Numbered from the stretch's first letter, positions 11,698-25,258 are shown. The stretch is DNA of 64,000 bases from Paramecium tetraurelia (GCF_000165425.1 NW_001799288.1:337067-401066), one strand, 5' to 3'. Notes: generated from the letters alone by a model not told the origin. Program-made: numbers and translations.

Positions 11698-14600
11698 ATG
11701 TTAAGGGGTGGCGGGGCTTGTACTTCTTAAACTAAACAACAATCTCTTTCCATCAGCTCATTATAAATTTCTAATCAATTTGAGAATGTTCTCTCAAGTA
11801 ATGTCCTATTGCTATCAAAAAGTGCTGAGGATTTTAACAATAATTATTCATAACTTTACAATAGTCTTTAAATACTGCTATCACTTGATCAAGAACTATA
11901 TAATCTCACCAAATCAAGGAATCAACTCAATAAATAGGTTGAAAGTTTAGAGAAATGGCTTACAGAAGTTCTTGAATCATGTTTGAAATTAAAGAATCCA
12001 TAACTTCGATATTTAGCACTCCAATTTGCTCAAAAACTGTCCAGGACTATATTTTGGTATTATTGTTAATCAAAGTCAATTAAAGATAGAATGCAGTAAT
12101 AATATATTTCTACGTTAAATAAAATTGAGACTCAAAATAATGCATCAGATAGTTTTTACAAAAATATGATTGAATATGAAATCATGGTGTGTAAGATGAT
12201 ATTTGTCATTTTGCCTAATGATCTACAAGAAGGTTTGGAAGTTATGGCCTTATTTACAAGTTACAATTAAATTCTAATGACTACACTTCCAAAATCCACT
12301 CAGGATACCATTAAAAGTGGGGTTGTTTAATCAATTAGGGATGCTACTAAAGTCCAATACAGAAAAATCTATAAATAAATATTTAATATAGATACAATGA
12401 AATGGTGGGTGATATAGGAACTCCGATAAAGTAATCATTCAGCAAAGGAAATCATTACAGAATTACACAATTTCCACAAGGATATATCAAAATCTGATTA
12501 TTATGTACATTATGCTTGGATCTAAGCTGTCAGTGATATTGTATCATATGCTCCTTTAATTTCTGAAGATCATATATAAATTATAAATTCGGATCTATAG
12601 GATTTGATAGATATGGGATGTTTGTAAAAAATTAAGAATGAATATCGTGTGACATTTAGCTACATTAAAATGAAGAATCAATATTGTCAATAGATATACG
12701 AAAAAATACCTATTTTTACCATGCTTAAATAAATATAATCTTAGATTATTACATAAGATAAGTTCTTCAATTCTCTTTATAAGAAAAAGGAAGAGTAAAA
12801 GGAATCTTAAAAATAGGAGTTAGAAACCAAAAATGTCTTTGAGTATCTTTTTTAATTATTTGTTGAGATTGATATTGAAGCAAATATTGATTTAATCAAA
12901 AAAGCAAATCAAAGTTATCATGAATTAAATGAGAATATAACTTTAATTAAATAATTAAGTTTAAATAAGTGGATTAGAATGTTGGAGAAGAAATCCTATG
13001 ATGATCCTGTTGTTTTTGGAGAATTTGAAGAAAAACAAAAGTAAATTAAACACTTAATAAATCAAGTCAAAGGAATTTAAAGATTCTTGATTCATTTTGA
13101 TTATATACTTTTACAATGGAATATAATGGAATAAATAGCAAGTTCTGAAGGAAAATAAACGCAATTGTAATCCATATTTTTAGAAAATCAATAGAATTAT
13201 TTGGATTGTCATTTAATAAGTAAAGCCAATTTAGAGAATTTGAAGGATATACAATTATTAAATATTAATTTTGATGTTTACTTCTCGATAATTACTGAAT
13301 TTATTGAGAAGCAATATTAAACAGTCATAAAGGTTGTGCAAACAACTAGATCTACAGATCCGATAATCTCCTTATATAAATAGAATAAGGATATTACTGA
13401 TATTGTATAAAATAGTTTAAGAAAAGTAAATGATAAAATAATACAATTTAAAAATGCTTTTATGCGCATTTCTTTGAAATTAAAATAAGTTGACTATAAT
13501 TGCATATAATAATTTTATCTGGTCTCTTTGAGATTACAATACTTAGAATTTCCAAATCAATAATTTGAATTCAGAAATTAAGACCACAAGACTCTATTTT
13601 TTATTTAAGGCTATGAGAAATAAATAATAAAGAGTTAATTAATTGAATTGCACAAAGAGTTTCGAGAGTTATTTGCAAGCAGCTAGTTTCAAGACTACGA
13701 ATAAGCAAAAGTTTATATAAGATCGATTCAATTTATAAGTAAAACTATTGACAATTTGATTAATCAAAATAAGAAAATAATCTAACATATTCACAATTAT
13801 AAATTGTCTCTATAAATAGATTATGCATATGATTATTATAATGATTTAATAAATTAATGGAATACTATGTTTTAAATGGCTGAAGAATTAGACTATCAAA
13901 AATATGACTAATCATTCATTTAGATAAAATATGACGAATTAAAAAAGATTTATGAATATATTTGTTAAATAAATACATCTATAAGATGGCCAGTCAATCC
14001 TTAATTAGCTTCATATTTTAAGATGTAAAGTTAATTAGAAGGATTAATTCAGGAACTCCAAATCTATTAAAGTTACAATCTTAGTTAAGATCTAAATTCT
14101 TAAATTCGGTATTAGAGTATTATAACTAATATTAAATAAATATGTCTAAGCTAAGTACAAAAAGTCAAATCAATTCTTGAGTAATATACATAAGGCGTGG
14201 ATCAATTGTCCAATCGATTGGAAAATCAAACAAATTTTTAAATTGAAGAATTGTAAAACCTATTACTAAGCGTGTAAGAAGCTTTGGACGATACCTTGAA
14301 TTTGGTTTAATCTCGACTACTAACATCCAATCAAAATTCAACCAGTGGTTCAATTAATGTCTTGTAAAGTAACAAAAAACAAGATTTTGAGACATTCTAT
14401 AATTATAAATTTAGCACTGAAACAATTATAGTCATGCAATTTATTAAGTTCAATTTCAATTTTATAGACTAGAATGCAATATTAGAAATACTCAAATCGG
14501 ATGAAAATGAATTAGAAAATCTACATATCGTTTAATCTGCCATGGAATCTCCAATAATACGATCTATTGTGATTGTTAATTTGATGAATGTTTGGAATTG

Positions 14601-17600
14601 TTGTTTGGTTGAAGAAGATTTTGATACAATTAGTAAATTAATTTTATAAATTCGAATAAATGAGACTAATGTATTGATTAAAAGAGAAATCAAATCCACT
14701 TACAAAAAAGAGTTTAATTAAATAGTTAATAATTCGCTCTAAGGAGAATTAGCATGGTTTGAGTTGGATTTGAAATAAATGATTTAAGAGAGAAATTCAT
14801 TGTATTTTTAAATTAAATACGAGCCAACCTTTGAGCTTTCTTAAAAGTTAGAAGAAAAGATAAACAAATTGACAAATCAAATATAAACAAGAATTTAAAA
14901 TTTTTAAGAATTGGAATAAGACTATAATATTTCAATTCCATTTTGTAATAAATTATTGTCAGATTTTGAAAAAAGCTATCAAGGTTCATAATCTATAGAA
15001 CTACAAGAGATTAGCTTTTATTAAGGAAACTCAATTACTGAACTATTTCTATTAAGGATGGATAATATTACTAGAAAAATAAAAATAGCCTAAGTTAAAA
15101 ATACTTATGTTGAGTTTGAATGCTAAAACAGAAGCAAAAATTAAATTAGATTATTATTTTTCTCAAAAAGAAAAAAGAAACAGTACTATGGATAGATTTT
15201 TAGATGATTTATAATAGGATAGATTACTATTATTATAAGGAGAGTCAGGATCAGGAAAAAGTCTAGCTACAAAAATGATTGAAGAGTATGTTTGGAAAAG
15301 AAATGATCCAATCAAAATTATTCCTATTATTATAAAGTTGTCAGAGTTGAAGGATCCAATTAACAATGCTATAATTGAAACCTTAAGATCCTTAAATTAT
15401 AAATTAAATGTATCTCAAATAGAATAATTATAAGCTCATATTAGATCGAATAAAATGCAAATGCTATTTATATTTTAAGGTTATGATAAACTCAATCAAA
15501 ATTAAAAAAGTATTAACTTTCTTAAATCGAATAATTTAATTTAATGGAATACACCTTGTTTACAGAATACGCCAAAATATATTGTTGTTTCCAGGAGTGA
15601 GCAATTTAAAAATCCAAATCATTTACGTTGGATTGATTAAAATGAAGAAAATTATAAAATCAAAAATTATTGGAATTTAAAAATACTTCCTTTTGATACT
15701 GATTAAATCAATTAATTTTTAATACAGTTCTAAGAAATAAGTATAAGAAATGTTGTTATGGATTTTTACTAACTGATGTGTGAATTTCCACATCAGGATT
15801 TATTAATCTATAATTTTATCTCATTTTGGAAGAAGATTAACTTTAATTTTAATGAGTAAAGTTTAGGGAATGTGTTACTATCCTAACCAATTATCAATAA
15901 ATTAATAATTACACTATAGCAAGACACAAATATCAAAAATTTTAAAGGATCTATTACTTAATAATTGTCTCTTTAATTAGGATAGTTAAAATCAAGCTAT
16001 TATTATAGTAGAATTTTGGAAACCCTCTAATTTGATCAATCCATCGATAACCCATAAATCTTAAAGGTTTTTATTTATGCATTACCAAAATTAATCTTAA
16101 ATTTATCTGACCTTCCAAAAATCAAAAATTAATTCTTCAATGTCTTTTTTACATAAAATTATCAAAGCCTTTGCGATATTAGTGAGGCTACAATTGATTT
16201 AGAAAACCATTGGAATTAATTGGTTAATAGTTAATTTTTCAAAATGTACAACTTAGAGTATTCGGTAGCAAAAGCTAAATTAATAATCAATTAATTATTT
16301 TTAAATGATAAAGCTCTCATAAATAAACTTATATAAGCATTTGAAAAAATACAAATCACTCATTATGATCTTTATGAAGAATATATGAATTACTAGTTTG
16401 ATAAGTCCGTTGTTAACTTTGAATTAAATGAGTAAGGAATTGATCTAACAATATTTAGATAAGAATAATGGAACTTTTCTTTAAATTTCGCATAATAATT
16501 AGCCATTAATGAATTATTTTCAATCAAATTGAATAATTAAAATTCATCAAAGGCAATAGGATCTGTAAGTGATCTATAAATAATTCTGTAAGATGATATA
16601 TATTAAATAAAAGATACTCTTATATCAAAAAGGTATTTAAGAAACTCAATACCATTAAGGGAACAATTTTCAGTCTATTCTTTTGAAAGCAAGATCATCT
16701 AGGAATTCTTAGTAGCGAAAGTAATAATATAATAAATAGAATAAGTTGATCACGTCCCAAAAAATGAACTATTTGATAATACTATAATTAAAATGAAAAA
16801 TGTATCAAATCCATTTTATATTGGAACAGTTAATTTTATTGTTTAAAAATTAAAATCTAACTTTCATTTAAAACAAAAGTTAATGAAGATGATTTAATTA
16901 TCATCAAGTAATGTGGATTATTGTTAATTATCATCCAATGCCTTTTACTTGTTAATGTAATTGGATGGTTCTATAAGAGGAGGAAATCTTATGAATGTAA
17001 AACTTAAAGATATTGTAATCGAGGATTGTTATTTATAAGATTGCAATTTATCTGGGTCAGAATGGAATAATATAACTGTGAAGAATTTTTCATTGATAAA
17101 AAACAATATGTCAAATATGACTTGTAAGAACCTGAAATTGGCGTCTTTTTTTATAAAGAATACTTTAAAAAGCCCTCTTTTTGTCAGAATTTTTCAATCT
17201 GGTCAAATCATCATCGTTTATAAACATTCAATTCAAGATTTATTTGGCAATTTAATTATTAACGGTACATTTCAAAATTGCTAAATATATTAGATAGGAG
17301 ACGATTTTTATATTACAACAGAAAATATATTTTATCTTCTTAGAGAAACTAATAACAAAATTAACTCATATTAATTCGATATTCAAAATGTCATATCAGT
17401 AACATAATTTGATTAATATATTATGCTTTTGTAGTTGATGGCACCTTCTGATGCTAAAATTTTCTAGCTTAATCCAATAAAGCAGGAAATCCAATTTAGA
17501 ATTCCAATATTACTCCAAGATATTATTAAATATAATATCAAATAATTTTATGATATGTAAGGTAACTTGATTGTATTTTTAACACAAACTTTATAAGTCT

Positions 17601-20011
17601 AAAGCATGCATTATTAAATTGAGGGTGGATAACTATCATTTGATAATCTAACATTTCATACTACTCTGAATAATATTGAAAGAATAAGTTCAATAAAATA
17701 TTATTAGGACTTAGATATTACTGTTGTTACAAAGGAAATTGTTGACGCCTATTAAGAATATGATGTTATCTATGGTACTTTCAACTAATTAATTGGAAAA
17801 TTTATTGTTATTGAAAATCAAAAAAAATAATTTTTATATTTAAATAACACCAATTTATAGTTGATAAGTTAGGAAACCTTCAAAATGATTAGTGAATGCG
17901 AATTATATGAAACCACTTTAAATTTAAAAAAAAGTTAATGTTATTTAATGAATCATGAGACTATGTTGTTAACATTTTAAGATTCCTTTATAATTTTGAG
18001 TTTACAACCTTTTGAAGTAATAAAGCAAATTAAAATACAAGCTAATGATCTCATTATAAATTCGAAATATAATTATATTTAAATATTGACTGAGTGTGAA
18101 CTTCTCTGTATCGATATAACTTATGCTCAGGATAGATAGGATAAAATAATTAATTCTGCATTTTAACTAGATAGTGTCTATTTTATATAAAACTCTTGTA
18201 ATTTTTTAGGGAAAATGAGTAAATCTGAAGATATTTATATTGTAACACTAAAAAAAGGCATATATGATTTTAAGAATTTGGGTTAATCTGATAATTCTTA
18301 GATGTATTTAAGTAATGATGAAAACTATGCGATCTTTAGCAAAAATAAAGAAACTATTTGTTATGATTTAAAATCAAATATAAAGATGAACTTTGTTGCG
18401 TTATTATATGATAGAATTTTATGGATAAAAGATAATTAAAATTTTTTTTATTTATAACATGGTTTTATAGAGGAGTTTAGAAACTCTTTGATTACAGTAA
18501 AAAACAAAATTATTAATAAATAATCTTCTAGATAAATTAAATCAGCTTAGAGCACTGAAAAGAGATTATTCATAACTACAAATACAAATGAAACTATTGT
18601 GTTAAATCAAAAATTCTAATAGGAATACGTAACAACTAAATATATGATTAAAAAATATAGAGAATTTTATATAACAAATAACGATCTTAGATATGAGAGT
18701 AATGTAAGAAATACCATTACAATTATTTATGACTCAAAAAATAAAATCAAAGATTTTTGGATTTTTACAGAAACCATACTAATAAGGGAATAAGAAGATA
18801 ATAATGAAATGAGTACATTGGTTTTATTGAGAAAATTAGATAATTGCATCTTGGCTTAAATTTAAATTTAAATAGATCACATTGCTTATACAGATAATAT
18901 GATATAGATAATTAGCAATAGAATTTTATGGCTAACATATTCAGCAAAAGACTTCTATTAGCTCTAATCAAATATTTTGCTTGTGAACCAAATTCAAATG
19001 TCATCAAATAGTTATGATTAAGTTGCAATTGTTTCTGCTTTTTCAGAGATTACCTTCTGGAGTACAATTACATATTAGGTTCTTTAAAGTTTGAAAAATG
19101 TAGAACTAATCTAATATTTTAAAATGATACCCAATAAAGATAGACAATTTTATGTTGCTGATAGAGATGTTTTAAAATTGTACAATCAAAATCAAGTTCG
19201 CTTTACAATATAACTAATAAAGAAAAGAATTTAAATTGTTACTAATACATGGGGTGCCATTCATCATATATATCAAGTCGAGGAAGACAAAATCACTTTA
19301 AATAGTATGAATGAAGATTCTAAAATAATTAATTGGAAGAAAGTTGTATTTGAGTTAGATTCAAATAGAGAATAAATAGATTGTATCGATAATAAAGATT
19401 AAAAACTCATATATTTTAGTGGATAAAAACTATAACTCAGTAATTTGGATTCATTTGACATAATTAAGAGTATCCCTTTTCCAGAAACTTTTAAGGCTAT
19501 TTAAATTAAATATAATCAAGATTGCTCACTAATAATATTGAGATCAAATGATAAAGTTATTATTATAGAAGCATTAGAATTAAAAATATTGAATTCAATT
19601 TCACTTAATGAAATTTTTCCATAATTTTTTGAGTATGCATCTCAACTTGAAATCTTTATATAAGGACAAAGCAATTTGATTTTAAAACAAATCAAAGATA
19701 CCTAAAATTTAATTTACACATATTCATTAACCTCTAAACGGTTAGATTTGATTACTTTAAGCAATAATGAATTAATGATCGGTCCTAATTCATAGGGCTT
19801 AGTCATAATTGATAAAAAAACAGGATCTATTTAACTATATCATCCTATAATTATAGAAACACAATTTAATTCTATATCTTATATCAAAACCATAGAACAA
19901 AATAAATCAATGCTTGCAAAATGTTAATTATTTGGTAATTAACTAATTAATTGTAATATAACTCTTAATAATCAAATTAATATTAGTGATATTTGGAGAA
20001 ATATCGTCTGA
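11698..20011 (+). CDS. Giant STAND/NACHT-like NTPase with pentapeptide-like stretch and beta-rich C-terminal half
   Basis: About 2760 residues with only one intron needed to close the frame. Residues 1 to about 1150 are helical and unrecognised (start MLRGGGACTS, a Gly/Cys N-terminus that might be lipidated). A P-loop GESGSGKS lies at about 1171-1178, followed by a Walker-B-like MLFIFQGYDKL (about 1245) and a sensor-like IVVSRSEQF, the order expected of STAND/NACHT ATPases. Acidic residues of the usual hhhhDGxDE are reduced to GYDK. Around 1757-1800 come short pentapeptide-like units (DCYLQDCNLSGSEW). The last 950 residues are strand-rich and may be a degenerate propeller. STAND proteins are switch ATPases used in defence and signalling in many lineages; ligand and role here are unknown. 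The single 31-nt intron is either 14945-14975 or 14984-15014. Confidence 0.8.
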
Positions 20012-20479
20012 GATAAATGATATCTATTTATATTTTGCAAATAACAATTCAATCATTATTATTTAACCCTTCAATATAAATATAAATTAAACTATTGATT
20101 TTATTGATGTTATTCACACCTATATAATGAAATTCATAAAAAAACATATATTATTTGGGTGCCTTTCTTTATTCTATTAAAATTAATTCTCTTTTACTAA
20201 TCTAAATTTCATAAATTTCAATTCTTGAAATTTTCATAATAATTTTCAAAATTATTACACACCAATAAATGTTAATATTTTGAATAAATTCAAGCATTAA
20301 AAGCATGATAATTGAAAACATGAGTTAACATAATTTAATTAAATTAATTTTGGATACTGTTTTAAGAAATTTAAATTCTATTTGGTGTAAATCTTATTTT
20401 TTTGATTTTTTCTAAAAAATGATGTTTTGTATTTTTTGAGGTATTAATGCAATTCATTTTCCCAATTACCTTTTTCATA
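20012..20479. other. AT-rich intergenic region
   Basis: Low-complexity AT-rich DNA after the giant NTPase stop. No open frame, RNA gene or repeat was recognised. Confidence 0.5.
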
Positions 20480-21300
20480 AAAATAGAATAGCCAAATAAT
20501 GATGAAAAGTAGGATCTAAATTCAGAAAACAGCCTGGTTTTAGTTTATAATTCAATAAAATGATTAGAATGAAAGAAGGACTAAAGAAAGAAATAATTTA
20601 CAACGAAATGTAAATGGTTTTCCAACTAGTCAGTTACACCTTTTGCAGCTGCAATGTATTATGTAAATGCTGATATGAACATCTGAGCGTTTGGTATGCT
20701 ATTTTCGTTTTGAGTGATAAAATAAATTTACAATAATATAAATGAAGAATTATTGAAACAAATAATCTTTAAGAATTGTAAATATTCTTATAATAAACAG
20801 CTAATTTTTCAATCTCTTAAATTTATTTACCTTAAATTAGCGCTCTAAGAAATATTAACTATAGACGTTAAATATCTTAACAATTAATACAAGAATTAAT
20901 TAAAGAAGTAGTTAATGAACAGAAAAATTAAAAGAAATTGTACTCATTCTGATCAAATCTAATAATTTGTTATAATAACTATGTGGACTAATAACTGATT
21001 AAACCTAATTATATTTGCAAATAACGATATATATTGTAATCAGTATATTTCTAAAGGCTATTACAATTTTAAAGAATAACGAATTAATGATTTGTTTTCT
21101 ATAAATTATACAAATACATGATAATAAGTTTTAGTAACTCAATAATCAAAATAGGAATTCGAATTTAAATGTCTCATCATTAAATTTCTTTGAATTCTCT
21201 TACTAGTAGAGACCATTTGAATATAAAAATAATGTATTTATTTATAAAGAGGGAATAAAGCTTATATAAATTTAATAAAGGATATTATTAATATTTAATC
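20480..21300 (+). pseudogene. Degenerate inverted copy of the neighbouring membrane-protein gene, plus other decayed coding sequence
   Basis: At 20500-20640 the plus strand resembles the 5' end of the minus-strand gene at 21305-23896: a shared CCTGGTTTT block, and a 21-nt exact inverted match between 20597-20617 and 23771-23791. The copied frame is broken by TGA codons and indels. Further right (about 20744-20960) a Gln-rich frame stays open and then stops. No intact gene can be assembled, so this looks like a decayed duplicate. Confidence 0.5.
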
Positions 21301-21304
21301 TGAA

Positions 21305-23896
21305 TCAAAAGCACTTTGAAGCAAGCTAGAATATCCTTTATGTTGCTTATAGTTTTGCTAGTTAGAAACTTTTTCTAAAAACATCACTCCAATTTGAATA
21401 ACTAATTGATGGAAAATACCAGCAAATTTTCCACCACCTTCTACCTATGCATCTTCTAACCCAATTCAATGATATGTGTTACCAAGATGCATAAAGATCA
21501 AATGTCAAAGCTTCTATTTAAAAATCCAAATAGACCATGTATCTATTAGGTACGATGGAATTGTCTGTTTAATTAAACTTAAATTAGGCAACCCCGGTAG
21601 CAGAACCTTTGAAGACATGTCCTTCAACTCCAGCTCTGATTTTAATTACATAAATAATATTTAGCTCCCCATAGGCTGTCACACCCAAAGATGCATAAAG
21701 ATTTTCTGAAATACCAAGTTCACTTTCAGTTTTGATTAAAGATTCAGTAAAGCCCCAAGATAAATTATAATCAGCACCTATTGTTAAAGGGTACCCCATA
21801 ATTAAAATAACAGTACCAAAAATTCTCTAAGCTTTGGTTCCTTATAATTTAACAGGTTATAAAGGCTTCCCTTAATATTAAAAATCTCTCTTATGTAAAA
21901 CAACTACACAATCACCATTAAGTGAGATGCATGCTTACAGATATCCTGTGGCTCCTGTATCATTTACTTTTCCTTAAAATTCTGCCTATAATCCAATTTT
22001 TTATTTAAAAACCGTTGCCTATTTCAGAATTCTTTTTTAGTTAAAAACATTAGAATTACATTCACCTTATTAATTTTCTAATTATGTTTCTGAACTCGAA
22101 CCTACATCTCCATTTTCATTCTAAAGTAATCTACTATCTCCTTGGGTATTTTAATTTGATTACTAGGCTTGTGTTTAATCTTACTAGTTTTAATTTTAAT
22201 CACTTTAATCTGTTTAACTTTATATTTTATCTTATAAATCTTGTATTGAATAATATTTAAGTGTTTATTTATTTTTGATTTCTGTAAGGGCATTTGTTAA
22301 GTCTTCGTCAGACTTTGTTTCTACAGTTATTAAGTTTGAGTCATTTGTAATTTCTGTCTCTCATTTTCCAGCTAAATCTTCTTCATCATTACTTTCATTA
22401 GAATTATCAGATGATACAAAATTACTAACTTTATACTTATTTTTTATATTTCCGGATACTAAATACTTCTCCTTCTCTCCCCTTTTCTCTTAATATTCTT
22501 GAACCATATCTAACACCCTCATAGGTTTATCAGTCCTACTATGTATTTTCTCTTATTTTTCTACTTTTTTCTTAATTTTTTAATTTAGCATGTCTTATTT
22601 TTTTATAGATATGTTGTTGATAAATCGTTGGTAAGGCCGAATATATTGAGTTGAAAAATGGAGGTTTAATAATGTTTTTGGCTGATNNNNNNNNNNNNNN
22701 NNNNNNNNNNNNNNNNNNNNNNNNNNNNNNNNNNNNNNNNNNNNNNNNNNNNNNNNNNNNNNNNNNNNNNNNNNNNNNNNNNNNNNNNNNNNNNNNNNNN
22801 NNNNNNNNNNNNNNNNNNNNNNNNNNNNNNNNNNNNAATTTTTAATTTATGTTTATGATTTTCCAGCTAAATCTTCTTCATCATAACTTTCATTAGAATT
22901 ATCAGATGATACAAAATTACTAAATTTAGAATTAGTTGTTATATGTGAGGATACTAAATAATTATTATTATCTAAACTGGTCTCTTAAGATTATTCAAAC
23001 ATATCTAAAAAACTAATACCTTTAGAACTACTACCATCTATTTTATCTGATTTTGTTACTTTTTTAGTAATTTTAGTATTGCCAAGCCATGATGTTGTAA
23101 TACTTATCTTCGGAATAAATACTTCCTAACCAACAAAATATGCATTTGTATAATCTTCCTTTAATAATCTTTTTCCATCAGTTCCAATACTATCAGCTGG
23201 GTCTACAGTAGGAGCTATGTGTATCACATTCGAAACTAAAGGTTAAAGCAGTTCATTTGGAACTTCATATGGTACCCCAATTTATTATATAGATCCAGTT
23301 TATTAGTCAGTAACTACTGTGATTAATGGTACCTCATTTACATTTCCACATTCAGCTGTTGAAATTCCTTCACATAAATTTTGACCTCCAGTTGATGATG
23401 TTGCTTGTAATATCCTTAAGAGTTTCTTAATTTTTTATTCTATTTCTGTATTTTAATCAATCATCTCTTCATATTATCTAGTTCCTTCAGAATTTTATTA
23501 AAATGTTTAGACTTTCAAACCCGTAAGAATCAACAAACTTGAGGAATTTTTTTGATTTACATCATAGACAACTCTTTTGGTTTTCATTGAAATTTAAGTA
23601 CAATTATAAAATCCGTTAGATTGATGTGATATACAAATTTCATCCACTTATGAGAACTCATCTCTTTGGAATTTTTTGAGCGTTGGGGCCGAACTTTTGT
23701 TTTAACTTAGATATATTCCTAAAAATATCCCAATACCAGATAACACAAAGAAAGATACACTTAAAGAAATCCATTTACATTTCGTTGTAAAGTATTTCTT
23801 GCCCTAGTTCTTTTGTTCACTTTATTAGATTTAAAAACCAGGACTGCTATCTGAAATTATTTCCTACTTTTCTTCTGAGTTGTTTTATTAATTCAT
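21305..23896 (-). CDS. Type II-like single-pass membrane protein, unknown function, interrupted by an assembly gap
   Basis: Starts MNQQNNSEEK with a Gln/Ser-rich cytoplasmic tail, then a membrane span at about residues 43-63 (WISLSVSFFVLSGIG...). The outer part has spaced Cys and Ser/Thr-rich stretches, ending in acidic repeats before the gap. Left of the gap the frame resumes with a Gln/Asp-rich linker and a C-terminal beta-rich domain (GADYNLSWGFTESLIKT...). That C-terminal domain resembles large surface proteins I associate with ciliates, but I cannot name it. Just left of the gap there is an in-frame TGA (AAA TGA GAG near 22361); a 33-nt GT...AG segment at 22360-22392 would remove it. Because of the gap and the duplicated segment, the two halves could belong to two paralogues. 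Confidence 0.55.
22364..22428. repeat. Direct repeat copy A next to assembly gap
   Basis: 65-nt segment nearly identical (one visible mismatch) to 22859-22923. On the minus strand both encode an acidic Ser/Asn peptide ending DEEDLAGK. Confidence 0.8.
22687..22836. other. Assembly gap (150 N)
   Basis: A run of 150 N inside a coding region flanked by repeats; the true length is unknown. Confidence 0.99.
22859..22923. repeat. Direct repeat copy B next to assembly gap
   Basis: Partner of 22364-22428, same orientation, just right of the N run. In this copy the minus-strand frame reads through without a stop. Confidence 0.8.
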
Positions 23897-23982
23897 TATT
23901 GTTAATATTATTTAATAAACTTACTTGCTTATAAATGCAGAAAATTAAAAGAATTATTTTTAAGAACTTCGAGAACAATCTT

Positions 23983-24666
23983 TCATGAAACATAAATAGA
24001 AACCATTTTTATTAATATAGTGTTTAATTATTTTATCTTTAATTAAATAATATAAATAATTATATTGTTTAATTATACAGCTATTGGGACAGAACCAATC
24101 CATCTTTGAATTGAAACTCCTTCATCAAAATTAAAAATTAAACAGGTTCTATCCTCCCCCAGATTCTTTTTAATCTCAATGAATAATTCTAATATATAGT
24201 TAATAACTTTTATCTTTCTTTCTTTTCTATTGATTCTCAATGAACAAAATATAATAATTTCTTAATCAAGATTCTTTCAACACTAAAAGCATGAGCATCT
24301 ATTTTTTAGAATGGACTTTCTAAGCATTTCAATATAGATAGAACAATATAAACAATATTTATCAACTAGTCTAAAATAATAATTAGCATTTAAACTGTGA
24401 TAAAGACTTCCAGTATTTTGGATAGTATAAAAATACCATCATATTTTTAAACCATTTGAGAATCATTAAAAATGTGGAGGAGAACAATTTAAATATTCCA
24501 CTTTATTTCTTTTTCTCTAAGATGAATAATAAAGTCTTATTTGGTTATTTTTTATAATTTTAAGTCTTATAAACTATTTACTTTTCATACAGTTATTATG
24601 AGTCCTATAGAGATGTTTGATATCAAATAAAAAAACAATCAACAAAATTTCATTATCCTCTCCCAT
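23983..24666 (-). CDS. Hypothetical protein, unrecognised
   Basis: With introns 24566-24590 and 24261-24283 removed, the frame is exactly 212 codons from MGEDNEILLIV to TGA. The middle is hydrophobic and helical (ILSKILEVFITV...). The C-terminal part has the conserved-looking phrase GEDRTCLIFNFDEGV and ends near RWIGSVPIAV. The second intron is optional: without it the reading frame jumps by one base, so a frameshifted pseudogene is the alternative. No known family is claimed. Confidence 0.45.
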
Positions 24667-24947
24667 ACGATATTAAATAGAAAGGCAAGAATTTCATGAC
24701 TTTAAAAGGGCAAATATGAAATATTATATTCTATTAGTATAAAATAGCAAAATTTTTTAATTTCATTTTAGGATTTCAGAATAAGAATTTCTTTAATGTT
24801 ATTAATTATTTTTAAATTCAATAATATTTAATGAATTAAAATTATAGTTCATATACTGATAATTAGTTGAAGGTAAAAATAATATAAGTGTAAATTTTTA
24901 TCTATTTTGTCAACTTGTTGAATCTAAGATTAATTAAATTTCTGATA

Positions 24948-25258
24948 ATGAATCAACAAATCAAACAGTAATTCTCTAATTAATCAAACAAAGAAGAGTT
25001 AATAGTTATGTAATGGTCTCCAAATATAACTCGTATCTATAAACATATATAATAATTCATTTAAAGCTTGGTGGCGGACCCAACTCTTATTTTGCCTGAA
25101 TAATAAAACAAGTTTTAATATTGAGACAAAATAAAATAAGACAATTTAAATAAAAATATTTGAGAATTGAAATCTTAACTGTATTCTTAGATCCATTCAA
25201 AATTAAAGGAAAAATTTAAGGAGAAAACTAGTCTATAGATCTAATAGAAAAGAAATGA
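24948..25258 (+). CDS. Short hypothetical protein, possibly truncated
   Basis: 93 residues after removing intron 25112-25140. Starts MNQQIKQQFSNQSNKEE and contains SLVADPTLILPEQQ, then a basic/hydrophobic segment. The composition is convincingly coding. The TGA at 25256 is followed by more coding-like sequence, so it may be the intact head of a broken longer gene. Confidence 0.4.

Noticed and set aside
11708-11950. An 80-codon plus-strand ORF starting at GTG
   Set aside because: It is a shadow of the giant NTPase N-terminus, whose frame starts at ATG 11698 and has the coding signature.
24261-24283. A frameshift in the 23983-24666 gene that first looked like proof of a pseudogene
   Set aside because: A 23-nt GT...AG segment at this position restores the frame and gives an exact multiple of three, so an intron is an equally simple explanation.
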